DNA of 64,000 bases, from positions 11,361,001 to 11,425,000 of the forward strand of contig NC_132972.1 of assembly GCF_047496725.1 (NCBI RefSeq), read 5' to 3'. The stretch is from Anoplolepis gracilipes. Lineage: Eukaryota; Arthropoda; Insecta; Hymenoptera; Formicidae. Under the pieces are notes generated by a model. That model saw only the letters and a list, made by a program, of their open reading frames with translations, had not been told where the DNA came from and made no database searches. This document shows, piece by piece, positions 34,453 to 48,535 of this stretch (within the stretch, counting starts at the first letter, position 1; every line of letters begins with the position of its first letter). The translations under genes and the position numbers were made by a program.

Positions 34453-36837
34453 ATACAGTTATCAATATTATCTTGAAATTTTGCAAATGTGTAAAAGTAT
34501 GTGAACGATCACAGAAATATTGATCTAGTCTAACAACTATTAAAATCATTGTATTTAAGCAAAATCTTGTGATTGCTGTATTACAACTTTACATAAATGC
34601 ATTTGCTTATCCACTGACAATCAGTATTTTTATTGTTCTATTATTTGTAACTTAATTTGCAAAAAAAGTTTATTGTAAATAAAAAACAAAATGAATGAAG
34701 TGAAAACTTAATAACAGATTATATGACACGATAAAATGTAATTGATTTTTATTAATTTTGCTGATTAATTACTGTTGATATATAGTGCATAAATTTATGA
34801 GGTAGTCTGCAAGCCAGTGAAATAGTATTCAATACAATAATCACAATATATACAAAATACGATATACAATTTAAAAAATTTAATCAAATTTTTAAACTGT
34901 AAATAAATAACAAAACTTATTTTAAAAATTAATTTAATATAAACAAAATCTCTAACAGAAAGTTATTTTTTTAATAATTATATAGTTTAGAATAATAATT
35001 TTCAATATTATTCTCAAATTTTTAGCATATTAAATATATTATAAGATTTTAAGAGAGAAAAAACTTAGGTCGAACAAATTAATTATATAAATATTTATCG
35101 AAAACCTACAAATTCCTATAATTTATATTATAATTATATAATAAATTTTTAAAACATTTTTAAATTCATTAAGAGATAAAATCTCTAAATTCAATAAGAA
35201 ATCTCTAATTTATTAAGACAGTAAATGTTTAAAAATTATGTGGAATATCTTGCATACAAAATAACACAGCGTGAATCACAACTTCGTACGTGTAATATAT
35301 TCATGTAGTATTACTAAACTAACAATAAATGTTCATGTTTCCGATTATAACATTTCAAAAAGTTGACCAATATAATTAAACTTTCTCAATTCTAACTTTT
35401 GTTATTGTAACTTTCACTTAAATGAAATTTTATTTGCTTTGTCACAAGAAAGTTTAGTTTAATCATAATTTTGTAATATATAAAATTCGTGAAAAGATTT
35501 TAAATATTGGAAAGATTTTTGTTCTTATTCTTTTTAATCCTAGACAATATTGATGATCAATCCCAAAAATTTCACATAATACATCACTCGACTTCAATCC
35601 ATTAATTATTTAGTCTTTTGGAAAGATTTCTGTATTTATCACATATATTTATATTTTATAAGGCAGTATTTTTACAATTATATTTCTACTTGTAAATGTA
35701 AAAATTGTATAAAACAGTAGCATAAACAACTGATAATTAAATATAACTTTTTGTTAATTTAATTAATAATATTTTTCTTAATGTTATTAGCGATATAAAT
35801 ATATCCTAAAATTGCTGAAGAAAAAAATATTACATTCTACGTGATTAATATTAGCATTAAATTAAATAATATTACAAAGTGATAATTCAAATTTCAAATT
35901 AATATGGGATCAAAATTTAATTTGTTTTTTATTTTGTTTTATGCAGAGAGATTAAAAAGTCGAAGGCAGCATTAATCGTAACTATATTATAGATTAGGAC
36001 CTGATCCACAATACAGTAGTAACAATAAGTACGGACCATGTTGGCAGATGAAATATTGTATTAGTTACGTATTAATTACGTATTTTACAGAAACAACATA
36101 CACAAATGCAATTAAGCCATAACATAACAAAAATACCAAAGTAATATTCAACAAAAATCAAAGTAATTTAATATATTTACGTCAATTTTATTTTAATTTA
36201 ATTTTAAATAAAATGTGTTTGTTTTTAAATAAAAATACATTCAAGAAACAAATTATTATTTTATAATATTAGTATTTAACCAAAACGAAAATAATTATCA
36301 ATCATTGTTGAAAATTTCTTATTATTATTAGTGCATATGTTTTAAAATTGTTTTTAAACTTATAATATTGTGTCTTTCATACATCTAATGTCTGCAGTAA
36401 AATAGTAAAATAATATATTTGATATTACCTATATCAAATATAATGAAAAGACACCCATATTTTGAGTAAGCATATAAAAAAATAAAAAAGGAAAAAAAGA
36501 AAAAATTAAAATAGTTTTAAAGTTTAGTGCACAAAGGTGATTTTAATTATTTATTAAGCTAATTATTGAGATAACACCAGTTCGTTTGTTCTCACGGCTA
36601 CTTTTAGATATTTCACTTATCAGTTAAAAAGCTCTTAGAGCATATCGCTCTTTCACGAAATATCTTGATGACATTATACATACTGCTTTTAAGTAATCGT
36701 ATGTGAGAATATAATATAGGTAAATATAATTAATTTATAATGTTTGACAGCTTCTAAACGTAGAGATTTTACAAAATATTTAATTTAAATATTTAAATTT
36801 CAAAATTATTAGATCCAAATCGTTAGGAATCAATTAA
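34453..36837. other. AT-rich non-coding stretch
   Basis: No exon, repeat or hairpin that I can support. Confidence 0.5.
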
Positions 36838-36944
36838 TAATAGGTATATAAGTAGAACGACCAAACTAGCCAATAATATCTTTATTTAATATTAAATAAA
36901 GACATTATTGGCTAGTTTGGTCGTTCTACTTATATTACCTATTA
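36838..36944. repeat. nearly perfect 107-bp palindrome
   Basis: Arms of about 53 bases (TAATAGGTATATAAGTAGAA, then CGACCAAACTAGCCAATAAT, then ATCTTTATTTAAT) are followed immediately by their reverse complement, with one mismatch and one single-base indel. There is essentially no loop. Such a sequence would form a long RNA hairpin if transcribed. It could be a very young palindromic MITE. Confidence 0.9.
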
Positions 36945-38040
36945 AATATTTAAAACTAAATTTTAAATTTGTATCAAAATATTATATTAAATTATGTATA
37001 TGTGTCTTCAATTGATTAGAAAACGATATAAGTAATATAGAGACTTATACATTTTTTAATATTTGTTACAATTATTATTTTTAATATTAAGTTTCAATAT
37101 AATTTAATATAATTTTAATAAAATATTATGTACAAGACATTGTAACTAGACAACAAATAAATATTTTATAAGATTTAAAATTGAGAGATTATTAAGAATA
37201 CAATCATTTATTATTTTAAAATACAATTATTTAACATAATTATTGTTTGTCATATTCAATCCTAATTTATTTTTATTAAATTTTATGCAAAACATTTAAT
37301 GGATAATAATACATGTTTAATGACAAAGTATTTTTTCATGTAATAAAAATAAAATAATTCTAATTAAAAACATGTTAAATAAGTACCTAACAAACTAAAT
37401 TGTTTCTCAATTAAATAAATTTTTAATTTCTTGACCTATTTTCCTTCATTTAACCGTATATCTTGGTCACTAAATTAATTGATTAGTAATAGACTTCATT
37501 AGTAATAGACTTCAAACTACATTGCAAAGAACGAAGAAAACAAGCACATTCTAGAGCCTGTTTACAAAATATCAATAGCTCAGCTTTCACTATTGTTCTA
37601 CTAATTCTATAAATTTCTCATACTTTTTATTATTCTTAGATTATACTTATCTTTGAACATAAATTTCATTATCATGTTAATGATTCGTAATTAAATAAAA
37701 ATTTTCTAAATCTTATATACTAAAAGTTCTTTAAATTGTCATATATATATTGCTATAATATTATGTATATGTAATATATGTATATATGTATAATATATGT
37801 ATAATATTTTTACGAATGCGTTAATTATAAAAATAAAAAATATTAATATTTAATAAAAAAAATTACTTTTTAATGTAAGAAATATATTGAAAGAATTAAT
37901 CATTATTGTTGTCTTTTAAAAACTACCTGGAAATTGTCAAAAGTGCACTTTGTTGACTTTGTTGAAATTCAAAATATTTAATTTTTTTGAGAGGAAACAC
38001 GCTCGAATTAGAAATACTAATTTTATTTAATTATTTATCT
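36945..38040. other. AT-rich non-coding stretch
   Basis: This contains a small exact repeat of TTAGTAATAGACTTCA near 37484 and 37499 and interrupted TATATGTATA tracts near 37740-37800. There is nothing coding. Confidence 0.5.
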
Positions 38041-38172
38041 GTCAGATGTCTAAAATTATAATTAACTAATTATTATTGCATTAATTTCACAGATAATAAT
38101 GTTAAGCTTAGCATTATTATCTATGAAATTAATGCAATAATAATTAATTCATTACAATTTTAGACATCTGAC
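38041..38172. repeat. 132-bp palindrome
   Basis: GTCAGATGTCTAAAATTATA, then ATTAACTAATTATTATTGCA, then TTAATTTCA on the left is mirrored on the right with few differences. The centre is AATGTTAAGCTTAGCATT. Confidence 0.85.
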
Positions 38173-38412
38173 TGCTGTGACAATTATTTCGTGTTCTCAT
38201 GCCATGATATTAAAAGAGAAATTGATTTATGTCGACAATAATAAATAAGGTGTAAGTATAGGAATTTTACTTAGCATTATTATACGTGCTAAATTAATGC
38301 AATAATAATTAGTTAGCTACAATTTTGTACAACTAACAGATGTAATAATCATTTCATGTTCTCATGTCACAATATTAAAATTGAAATTTATTTTGTCCAA
38401 TAATAAATAAGA
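38108..38412. repeat. two direct copies of a 150-160 bp unit
   Basis: TTAGCATTATTATCTATGAA at 38108 recurs as TTAGCATTATTATACGTGCT at about 38273. The copies share AATTAATGCAATAATAATTA, AACTAACAGATGT-like, ATTTCGTGTTCTCATG-like and ACAATAATAAATAAG blocks. The first copy also forms the right arm of the palindrome at 38041-38172, so three related copies lie here, one inverted. Confidence 0.7.
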
Positions 38413-39193
38413 GAGAGATAAAAGTAATATCTCTAGTTAAAAATAATATATCAAAATAATATATATATATATTATTTTGTTTTTTCAATTAATCCTAGTG
38501 ATATATATTTTAACCACAATCATTAATTTTCTCATGTCATTTCTTTTCTAATTGTAAGTGTAATACAATATATGTATGAAATATATACATCCCCAATTAT
38601 CTACAAAACAAGTCTATTATTATTTATTATAATAATATGTTTGTAACAACTGTATGTGTGTGTGTAAATTTGTATACAAGCTATTCAAGATACTTATAGA
38701 AATTGTGAAGAAACTCAAATTAGTTTGGGGTTCATTAATGCTCTTTCAAAAACGCAGTTAATTGTAAGACGCAGTTATCCATTTACGCCGCACGTTGTTT
38801 AATAGAATTTTTTTCATTACGTCTTACGTCTTACGATATAATGCAAGTTTAATGAAATTGTAGCAAACTATGCATTGGATAACAACGAAATAAAAAATTG
38901 CGCGTTATCCGCTTTAAAATTTAATTATGTAAGTATAATATATATGCATGGAAGGAAGATGCATTTTTTTGCAATATATTAAAAAATAATAAATATATAT
39001 TTTTTTAAATATATACTAGCTGTGAAGTAAATATTTTAAAATTATGCTTTCTTCATATCAGAAAAATTAATGAAAAATTAAAACAAAGTAAGCGCTTGTT
39101 CGATAAAAGTATACATTCCTGACGATATTATTAAGATAATAATGTTTTAATACTTTATACTTTGTAGGCGATAATTTTTTCAACTTTTGTCAG
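38413..39193. other. AT-rich non-coding stretch
   Basis: A small CpG patch at 38750-38930 carries no supportable frame. Confidence 0.45.
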
Positions 39194-39294
39194 AGATAAA
39201 TCCGTTAGAAGCACCTGTTTTTGCGTTGGAGAGAATTATGATTGTATACGAGAGTAAAATAATCTCGAAGGAAAGTATCTCAGAGAGGAAGTAA
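39194..39294 (+). CDS. weak candidate terminal exon
   Basis: The plus-strand acceptor TTTTTTCAACTTTTGTCAG is strong. After two leading bases the frame reads INPLEAPVFALERIMIVYES then KIISKESISERK and TAA. There is no AATAAA nearby. The sequence is somewhat protein-like but unrecognised. Confidence 0.25.
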
Positions 39295-39607
39295 AGGTCT
39301 GCGTAATATCAACTTACAAGTTGCGCAACATTCTTCGCTTCTCTATTCAATATTTTGGACGTTTTAATCCAACAAATATTATATACATTGTCATATTGTA
39401 TTTATAATGTGAACACAATCAAACAACAAAATATTATTATATGATAAGAGATATTGTAAAGGTATATTAAGAAAAGTTTTAACAAAAGTACTTTAATAAA
39501 GGAATTCTCAAAATGCTGAAGATTCCAAAGTTACAGAGAAGTACGTTGTGTCGAATATAGGAACAAAATAACTGTCGGAAGCTGCATGAAAATTCCTCTG
39601 CTTGCAG

Positions 39608-39707
39608 GAGAAGAGAATCTATCTCGCAGGAAACAACAAAAATAGAAATGTTAGCTAGATCGATATTAATCGTGTCAAGTGAATGCTTAGCGCCTACGCT
39701 GGTATAA
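39608..39707 (+). CDS. weak candidate exon ending at a TATAAAA sequence
   Basis: The plus-strand acceptor AATTCCTCTGCTTGCAG opens a frame that reads RRESISQETTKIEMLARSIL then IVSSECLAPTLV and TAA (39705-39707). The same bases form TATAAAA (39703-39709), so the site might instead be a core promoter followed by the moderately GC-richer 39710-39760. Neither reading is established. Confidence 0.2.
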
Positions 39708-41262
39708 AATTACGGCTTACTTTCGTTTCCATAAGAGTTGTACATAATCTATATAGTACACAAAATCTTTGAGCAATTGTCATTTAATTCGACGTTCTTT
39801 TGCACATTTATTTCTCTAATAATGCTCTGGATAATACATAATAATTTATAATATTTAAAAAAAATTGTCTTCTCATTTAATCTATCATTTCAATCTACAT
39901 TTTTATAATATTTTATTTAAGTCTGCATTTAATTTGTATCTAAGTCTAAAAATATAAGTAGTTTTTTTAAGATAAAATTTTATCTCTTTCTCTCTCTCTC
40001 TCATATCAACATAAATTATGTATATTATATATTACTATCGATAAATCCTTGTTGCGTTATCAGTTCTAACTTAATATGAAATAAAATTTTAACTTTAAAA
40101 CATAAAAGCCACTTGTTCAATAATAAGCTAAAATTATGTTACGTAATAGTTTTTGGCACTGAAATTAATCGGCTTGAACGAAGCAACATGGTAACATAGC
40201 ATGAAAAATAAACTACTATCCCTTTTTGGCGATTATACGCTAAAAGCGAAATAAACATATCAAAGTGTGAGCAACCAGGTAATGAATTTAAAAACAAACA
40301 GAAAGCCTACGTATCTTGAAGAAACTTTGAAACATAAATATTATATAAACCACAGAGAAGTATCCATTTGAGAATTTTATTATACAAGCAAAAGTTATTA
40401 ATAAAAATTATCTAAATAAAATTTATTTAAATATTGCGCAAACTTTACGAAAAGATTATATTACATATGTTAGTGAAATATTTTAAATAAAGATATATAC
40501 CCTATACAAACATTTACCTTTAATTTATTAATATTTTACAAAGCGATATATATTAATGTAAAAAAAACTGTTCAAAAATATATCTATATTTAATAAACAG
40601 AGAAAGAAAGAAATAGAGAGCAAGGGGGGGGCAATTTTAGACTTTTTTCTTTTCTCATTAAAAACTGGCTTTAGAAAAAAAATATTGATCAAAAGTTATG
40701 ATTTAACAAACATAAATATTAATTAAAGAAATAATCTATTGAAGAATTTTAATCTTAAAGTTAAAATATCTTCAATAAATTTGCAGTTAACTTGCCTCTA
40801 AACTTTTTTTAAATGCCTCTTTAAATTAAACGAAGCCATGTAGCATAAAAATCAAATGTTTTCCTCAACAAAACATATTGCGATAACAACAAAGCAATTT
40901 ACCATGCTGAATCATTACACATAAAACCGTAGCAAACTACGCTGCGATATCGGATATCGCGAATAGTTCGTTCTAATCGTAACTGCGACATAAATCCAAT
41001 CTAAAGCTAGAAGAGGAAACTACCATATATTGTATTCTCGCGCGTTTCCGACATCAAGAGAAAATGTCTCTCAAAAGGAGGTCGAATCATTCACGGTGAG
41101 ATCTTGCCAAGTATTTCTGTCAAAACGCGGCTCAAATAAATCTAATGAAAAAAGTTACGTTATATATGCATGTGACATTAATATTCGAACTTTTACCTTT
41201 TGGTACATGTCTAATAAAAATAAATTAATAATAAAAATAATTAAATTACGGGTCTATTGCAG
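39708..41262. other. AT-rich non-coding stretch
   Basis: This contains a C-poor purine tract with a run of eight G at about 40624 and a GC-richer patch at 40930-41110. In that patch a plus-strand donor-like TTCACG then GTGAGA closes an open frame, without a convincing 5' boundary. Confidence 0.4.
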
Positions 41263-41328
41263 AAATGTACAACCAGATCATCCATTGCATAAAAAGTGCT
41301 GCTCATAATACTGAGTTATGTAAATAAA
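41263..41328 (+). CDS. weak candidate terminal exon with overlapping poly(A) signal
   Basis: A plus-strand acceptor (GGGTCTATTGCAG) is followed by two bases and a frame reading MYNQIIHCIKSAAHNTELCK and TAA. AATAAA (41323-41328) overlaps the stop. The combination is suggestive but short and unrecognised. Confidence 0.22.
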
Positions 41329-44300
41329 AAATACTAGCTTTGTTGTTATCGCAGATTACAAAATGTTGAGTGGATTTAATTAACTAATGATATTTAATAG
41401 GTTTATTATTTCAAAAACAAAAATTTGAGCAAAAAGAAAGTAAATGTATACCTGTCAAAAAGTATTTATAAAAGCAACATTTATATTTTGCATATATTTC
41501 AAAAATAAATAAAAAATATTTTTTTATTTAATAATAATAATAATAATATACAAATTCTATATATTTTTCGCGTTGATTCGCGAGGCATTAATTCTATAAG
41601 AAGTAAAATCTTATGTATCGCTTCTTTAGGAAAGGTTAACGTTTCTTTTCATTATTAGATTACATAGAACTAATATTAGATATTGATTATTCACGTTGTA
41701 CATTCCAGTTTTGTATAAGAAGCGCGCTGAAAGATTTACATGAGAAGTTATACACTGTAACACTCGATCTCGTTGTATAAGCCACGTGTCTTCACATGTT
41801 CCCGGTTACAAACCTTTTACAATACGATAGTTCGTGTTAAACACATATCTATGACGCTATAACCGTCTACTGGCTTCACGAACGTGATATTGATTCGTGC
41901 GATAAGTAAATGCGTCCTTTTATTCTATCGACACTGCAGCATGCACCAATTTAATAATACCAATCTCTCTTGACAACGAGAACACTTAACACTAAAGCAG
42001 AATGTAATCAGCATATTGTATTGTAAAACGAAACAACAGTGGCCTAACAGAATTAATTTTAGATCAGATGTTATGTTTATTTAGATTACTAATTTTATTA
42101 CTTATTTTATATCAGAATTTTTTAAGTCAATAATAAAAAATTTATATACTAAAATCACATAGTTTCTAGAAAAGTAAATAAGTAGCAAGAAATAAAATTA
42201 TTATGGTTCTATATGTAAACATAATTCGAAATTTCATGGCTTTTCTCGCTTATGTCTTCTCAAGGGGTTAAAGAGGGATTTATTAGGATTACGAATTGAG
42301 ATTTATTTACACTTGTGAATGTAGGGACCAAGAAGCATTTGTACTCTGTGTACATTAAATAATTTCATAGAAAAATTAATTCTCTATGAAACTAATACAC
42401 TATGATCCTGAATTCTGAATAGTCCGTAAAACTTTGAATAAATAATTAGATTTTGTAAAAATAAAAACTGATAATTAAACTCACTAGAGACTATTTTATC
42501 TTACTGCGGAATTAAATTATTTGATGCCGGATCAATTTCGTCTTATTTACTTCAATAATAATATATAAATTAAATGACAATTTAATTGAATTAGGTAAAT
42601 TGAAATGGATAAATTGGATTAGATGTCATAATAAATTGACATAACAATTTATACATATACTCACTTATATATATTATTTATATATTATTAATAAATTTGA
42701 TTCTTTTCCATAAAAATTTACATTATGTCGGATATAATTATAGAGTTACTAAATTAATTTTATATCAAAAAAGATCAGAAATAACGAATGTTCGTCAAGT
42801 AGTAATGTAACCATTTTAACAAAACTATATTTACAATTTTTCATCAAATTTAGTAAAATAGAAAAACTTTAGAGTATCTAAATACCTATATGCTATAATA
42901 ATAATAAATATTTTTTAATTATTTTAATTATAAACTAAAATAATTAGTACTAAAGAATCTGTATTACCTTAATAAAAAGTTTAATGGTTTCTGAAAGTAT
43001 CTGTATTTTTTATAAAGAAGGATTAATGAAAAATTTACTTGATTAAAGTGAGGATACGGAATACTTTTTTTCTTCAGAGACTCTAGGGATCACAAATTTT
43101 CTCTTTCAATTATAAATTCAACTCAGAGAAACGCAATGACATCTGTATACAAACAGTCTGTTATGCTAATCTAAGTAATGAAGATTAAAGAGTTTTGGCA
43201 TACTAATTTTTAATCAAAATTGCAAATAAGATGACCGAATTTTATTGTTAAATTTCAATTTTTTCATTAGATGTTATTTTAAAAATTTAATTTGAAGACT
43301 ATTTGTTTACATAAAATTTTAAAGCTGATATAATAAATTTTAAAATTATAATATTTGATATGTGCGAACAAATAATAAAATTAAAATTTATAATCTATAA
43401 TTTTATAATATAATTTTTATATGATATAAGTAAAGAATTGATATTTCGTTATATGGCAATTATAATATAATTATACCGTGCCTAATCGCTATACCTTATC
43501 TTGGTTCAAAATAAATGTAAATTTTTCTTTCTCTCTCTTTCACACAACTATTACATTAATTTAACTCGTACAAAAGAACATAGATTCCATCTTTACATTA
43601 TTTTTAAATCTTGTAAATATTAAAAATTGAAAACTTGCGGAGAAATATGAAATACGCGATCTTCGCTCTCTCTCTTTCTCTCTAAAATACATATATTTGT
43701 AATGTATATATATATTTTTTAGCAATTAAAATAATCTCGAAAAATCCTTAATTAATAGCACGATTTCAGAGCAATGCAATCAAATTACATTCTACATTTA
43801 GCATATAAAAAAATGCACTCAATGTAATATACGATCTCGATAGAAGACATATTATATTCATCATGTTTTTTTTCTATTGATTTTCTTTACAATCGTTTTA
43901 TCTCGGTTACGAATAAACCGTTAACATCCCATAGTTATCGTACCGAGAGACAGATTCAATAAAAAAAGCGGAAAATGAAACATTTATCGACGAGCAATCA
44001 AAATACATTCGCGTAGAAAAATTGTGGAAAATTTTTAAATACTGAGATATTTCGACATTATTCAAATAACACTATTTAAATGATTGCTTTGTTTCATTGA
44101 AGTTGTAGAAATATTATAACTTTATATTTCACAGATTGAATATAACAGCGATTTTAAAATATCGAAGTTTCTGCTCTTTAAAATATTCATACTGTGATCC
44201 TTTTAAGATATATAATCAGATATTTAAATATGTATAATATTTAAATAAAATACATGATGGAAAAATATATAATAAATTAAAAAATAGTCGAAACCATATT

Positions 44301-45128
44301 TGCCTCCAATTTCGTAAAAAGTATCTAACGTATGAGTATATTTTTTATTCTTATTACCACATAAATAATATTCTTGTTTCATATGAATATACCTTGAATA
44401 ATATATTTATCAATACACATTTTTCATTAAATTTTTATTTTGTTATCTACATTTTTATATAAAATCAAATATAGCTTTTACTAATCAAAGGTTGTGAATA
44501 AAAGTTTTTACTACAAACATTAATGTTGGCAATCTCTATCTATTCTATAAATTAACAGAAGGATGAGTATTTATCAAGCAAGAAGATAAATATTTATATA
44601 TTATCACATAATGAAATCTTTTGTTATTTTGTTAAAAGAAAGAAATATAACTTTTTCACAATTACACAGGATAAAGTATATTCAAATATTTCACTTATAA
44701 ATATTATATATATAAAACAACATTTTGTAAGTAACAACACAGAACTAAAATAGCTACGCCAAAAAATTTATAAAGATAATTATGTATTTTAAAAAATATT
44801 CCTCTGTTTTATCTCATAGAATTTAATTCCTACATCTACAGTGAATTTACTGCAAACTTTAAAATAAATAAAAATTAAATTTATGAGACCTAATGAACTT
44901 TAAGTTTTAAATTCTCTAAAATATTTTTCTTTTTGTTGTCTATTGAACATGCATTGTTCAATAGAAAGTTTTTTAATTATTTAATTTTATCACCAAAATC
45001 GCGCGAATATTTAGTTTCTTTGTTTTCCTTCATCCCACAATTTTAAATTCCATCTCAAAAACTTGGTCCATCAATCAATTCGCGACTTTGCTTTATCCAT
45101 CAACACACACACACTTACACATACACGG

Positions 45129-45168
<40 letters not shown>

Positions 45169-45643
45169 TACCTTATTTCAAAATTAATTTCACACTACAA
45201 TATTTCGTCAAAGAAAAATGAAAACTTTGCAACTAAAGGAAATATTGTTTTAAGTTCATTATCTATAGATTTTTATTGTTAAAAAATTAGAAAATTTAAT
45301 TTAATGTGCTTTCGCTATTTAGATAGATTGCATCAATAAATTTATTTGTGCCTCTTAATACTTGATGTAAAAGATAAATATTTTGTATGTACAACAGACA
45401 AAAAACAATAACTGTAATCAGAGAATCAGTTTATCCTTTAGTGCCAAGTTTTCCACATAAAAAATTGAACTTTTAATAACATTAATGTAATATGTAAATA
45501 TGTAAATATATAATATAAAATAAACATAAAGTTTATAATATATAAATTTACGTTCGATGCTTGACAAAAACAGGTTTCAAAGAAGGAATTTTTTGAAGCA
45601 CTTATAAATTATATAAACTACATAAAGTATAAATTCGACTCAC
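41329..45643. other. long AT-rich non-coding stretch
   Basis: CpG is modestly higher at 41570-41960 (with CCACGTGTC at about 41782). A CA microsatellite is at 45136-45168. No exon is supportable. Confidence 0.5.
45136..45168. repeat. CA microsatellite
   Basis: About 16 CA units, preceded by interrupted CACA/TACA units from 45102. Confidence 0.9.
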
Positions 45644-45758
45644 CGTTCGCCATCATCGTTGAAAGCATAATCACCCAAGATAAGATCGCGAAGTCGATAT
45701 CTCGGTGGCAGGATGAGCGGCAAACAAGGATCAGGTTCATTCATCTCGCAAGTATTTT
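45644..45758 (-). CDS. 115-base internal coding exon (best exon candidate)
   Basis: On the minus strand CTTTAACAG precedes 115 bases that end in GAACG followed by GTGAGT, a near-consensus donor. Only one frame is open: after two leading bases it reads NTCEMNEPDPCLPLILPPRY then RLRDLILGDYAFNDDGE and a split codon beginning CG. GC content is clearly above the flanking sequence and codon use is varied. The peptide has a proline-rich turn (PLILPPRYRLRDL) followed by an acidic end (GDYAFNDDGE), giving the impression of a conserved protein segment. I cannot name the family. The exon stands alone between AT-rich introns of many kilobases. Confidence 0.65.
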
Positions 45759-46255
45759 CTGTTAAAGTTATTTAATGAATCATTTTATAGTTTTCTTAAT
45801 CTTCATTGAAGAGGAAAGAACGCTAAAGTATGATATTGTAAAAAAATATGTATCAAACACTCTTTTACTCGTTATTTAATTATGTTCATAAAAAAACGTT
45901 GTTTATTTTCTTTTTGAAAATATTTCAAGATTTACACATTTAAATTGTTTTATATATTTTATATAGATAGTTACAAAATAAATTATGTTAATCACTAACA
46001 AAAATAAATAAACTATATATAAATAAATTAATCAAATATGCAAATAGCATTTTTTGCGAGCGTAACAAATATTTTTAAAGATATAATTACTTGCACAATA
46101 TATATTATACTATAAAGTTTTATATTTAATTTTTTATATAAATTATTTTTTGCGCGTTGTGCTAATATAAGATTTAATAGTTCAATTAATATTTTATTAT
46201 TAAGATTAAGAAAAGAAATCTTTATTTCTGCTCTTATTATTTAATATTGTAAATA

Positions 46256-46287
46256 ATTGTGTGTGTGTGTATATATATATATATATG
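46256..46287. repeat. compound TG and TA microsatellite
   Basis: Six TG units followed by about eight TA units. Confidence 0.85.
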
Positions 46288-46872
46288 TTTAGTATTAAAA
46301 CTTTTATTACTTTATTTTCAGTATTTAGATAAGAAAGATTAATTGGAATATTAATATGATTTGAAATCCTACCTACAATTCATAAGATTTTTCTTTTCTT
46401 TTTGCACATAATAAAATTATATCGTTATAAAGAAAATAATATTCTTGATATGTGATATGCATTTAAAAATATTCATTGATTTATTGATACCAACTCGGTT
46501 TTTTTTCTTTATCGTAAATCTAGAAACTTCTTCAATTTTATATATGTATATGTGCCAATCAAACATGTAAATTTGTCATTAAATAATGATTACAATCTCC
46601 TGAAAATTTTTACACGCCCATTTGTAAAGTCCAATTTTACTTTAATTTCTCTCGAGACAAGCCCAGTAAATTAGGGTTAAAAACATAGTAATTTATTTAA
46701 TTATTTAGATCCATAAAATATATTATTGACAGGCAAAAAAGAGATAGAGATAAATAACATATATGCCAAAAGTTACTGATTAATTCTATCGAGCGATTAA
46801 ATTATTTTTAACAATAAAGCACATATATATAAGTTTTTAATAAATAAGCACACATATATGTATATAGACACA

Positions 46873-46874
<2 letters not shown>

Positions 46875-46912
<38 letters not shown>
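46875..46912. repeat. GA microsatellite
   Basis: About 18 GA units preceded by ACACACA. Confidence 0.9.
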
Positions 46913-46913
<1 letters not shown>

Positions 46914-48535
46914 CAAAACTTCAACTAATTAATTAACGCACCAGATATATAAATAAATGTAAATGTATTAATATCAATTAGTATACATCTCTCTTTTGTA
47001 GGATGTTGCAATGATAATAAATAATACAAATTAAGACAAAAAAATAAAATATAACAAATAGTAATTAGTCAAAATTAATTTTTACTCTCAGCACAATAAA
47101 CAATATAATATTATATATAAACATTGGTATATAAACAGTGTTTGTTAAACAATTTTAATTTAAAAATACATATTATAAAATTTGATAGTAAGATCTTTTA
47201 TTATTTTTTTAAATTCAAATTTTTTTCTTTAAAAAAAAATTATACAACATATAATTATAATATATAACAAAACTAAACCAATATGCTTTCATGACTTTTG
47301 CAAAAGCTGTTTCATCAAGTAAAATTTTTTTTCTTTTTATTTATACTCTACATATTTTTAAACATTTAGATTTACTTTTCACATTCTAGAGGTCGAAATA
47401 TCTTGTAAATTGTAATATTTCGAGATTATAGATGAATTAAATGATAATTTATTCTAAACTTTGTTAAAGAAAATTAAAGTGCAATTTAATTTACATGCAA
47501 AACAATAGTTAATTTAATCACATTATGTAATAACATCTCTGATGCGACATTGAATTATGACCAAAAAAATTATATCGAAAAGAAAATAATCTTTTCTTGC
47601 TATGTTTTCATAACAGGATATATCAATTGCAAAAATGTTTAATAGTCAGTTACGTTGAAAATTCAATTATCATCCACAAAATTATCTTTGTGAAAGAAAA
47701 GATTAGACAACAAAAGAAAACCAGAAACAGACAAAAACTTTTTGAGCGGCACAAATATTATGATTATCTGTACTGTAATTAGTCTCGTTAAAATTCAGAA
47801 TATGCCGACAACCGTATGCGTGTAGAATTGTCGTGTATTATGTATTATCAAGGAGTGACAAAAGACAGATCTGTTTTCAGACAGTTTAATGATAAGTAAA
47901 TTAATTAAATTGCGCAATTTGGGGCTTCCTTTGAATATCAATTGTATTCAGTCGTATTATTTTTTAGAAAAGCAGATGTGATAAAACCAGAATAATGCAA
48001 GCTAACATGTGAGACATTATAAAATTTATACAGGTTTATTATGTCCTTCATAATATTATTTATAGCCAAAGATAATGACTATAATTAATCAACAGTAAAT
48101 ATACTTTAGGGAATACTGAAAAAGATAGCCCATATAATAATTATCCTCATAACTTTAATTTAATTTAAATTCGTTTAATTTATTTAAATTTATTCAATTA
48201 TATATACATTATTTTTAAAATTAAATACCATCAAAAACTCGTTAATTTTTAACTTAATTTTATTATTATACTTTAATAAAAAATTACACAAAATTGTAAA
48301 CTTATTCTTAAACATACTATATTATAATATTTTAGTAACATATTTTGGAAACTAAGTCTATGCAAAATAATGACTTTTTGTGATTAATCGTGAAAATATG
48401 AAACAAAATAGGTAAGCATAATCACGAAAAAAAGGCTCAAACTAAATTATTCCGTAGTTAAGTGTTAGCTAGTACAATATATATCACATATCATTTACGG
48501 TGATGACATCTAGCCACGCAAACGACGCGACTCAC

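Larger units (their letters stand above)
45759..48535. other. AT-rich non-coding stretch
   Basis: TG/TA at 46256-46287, a GA microsatellite at 46875-46912, and otherwise unremarkable intron-like sequence. An AT-rich frame at 47597-47782 is not supported. Confidence 0.5.
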
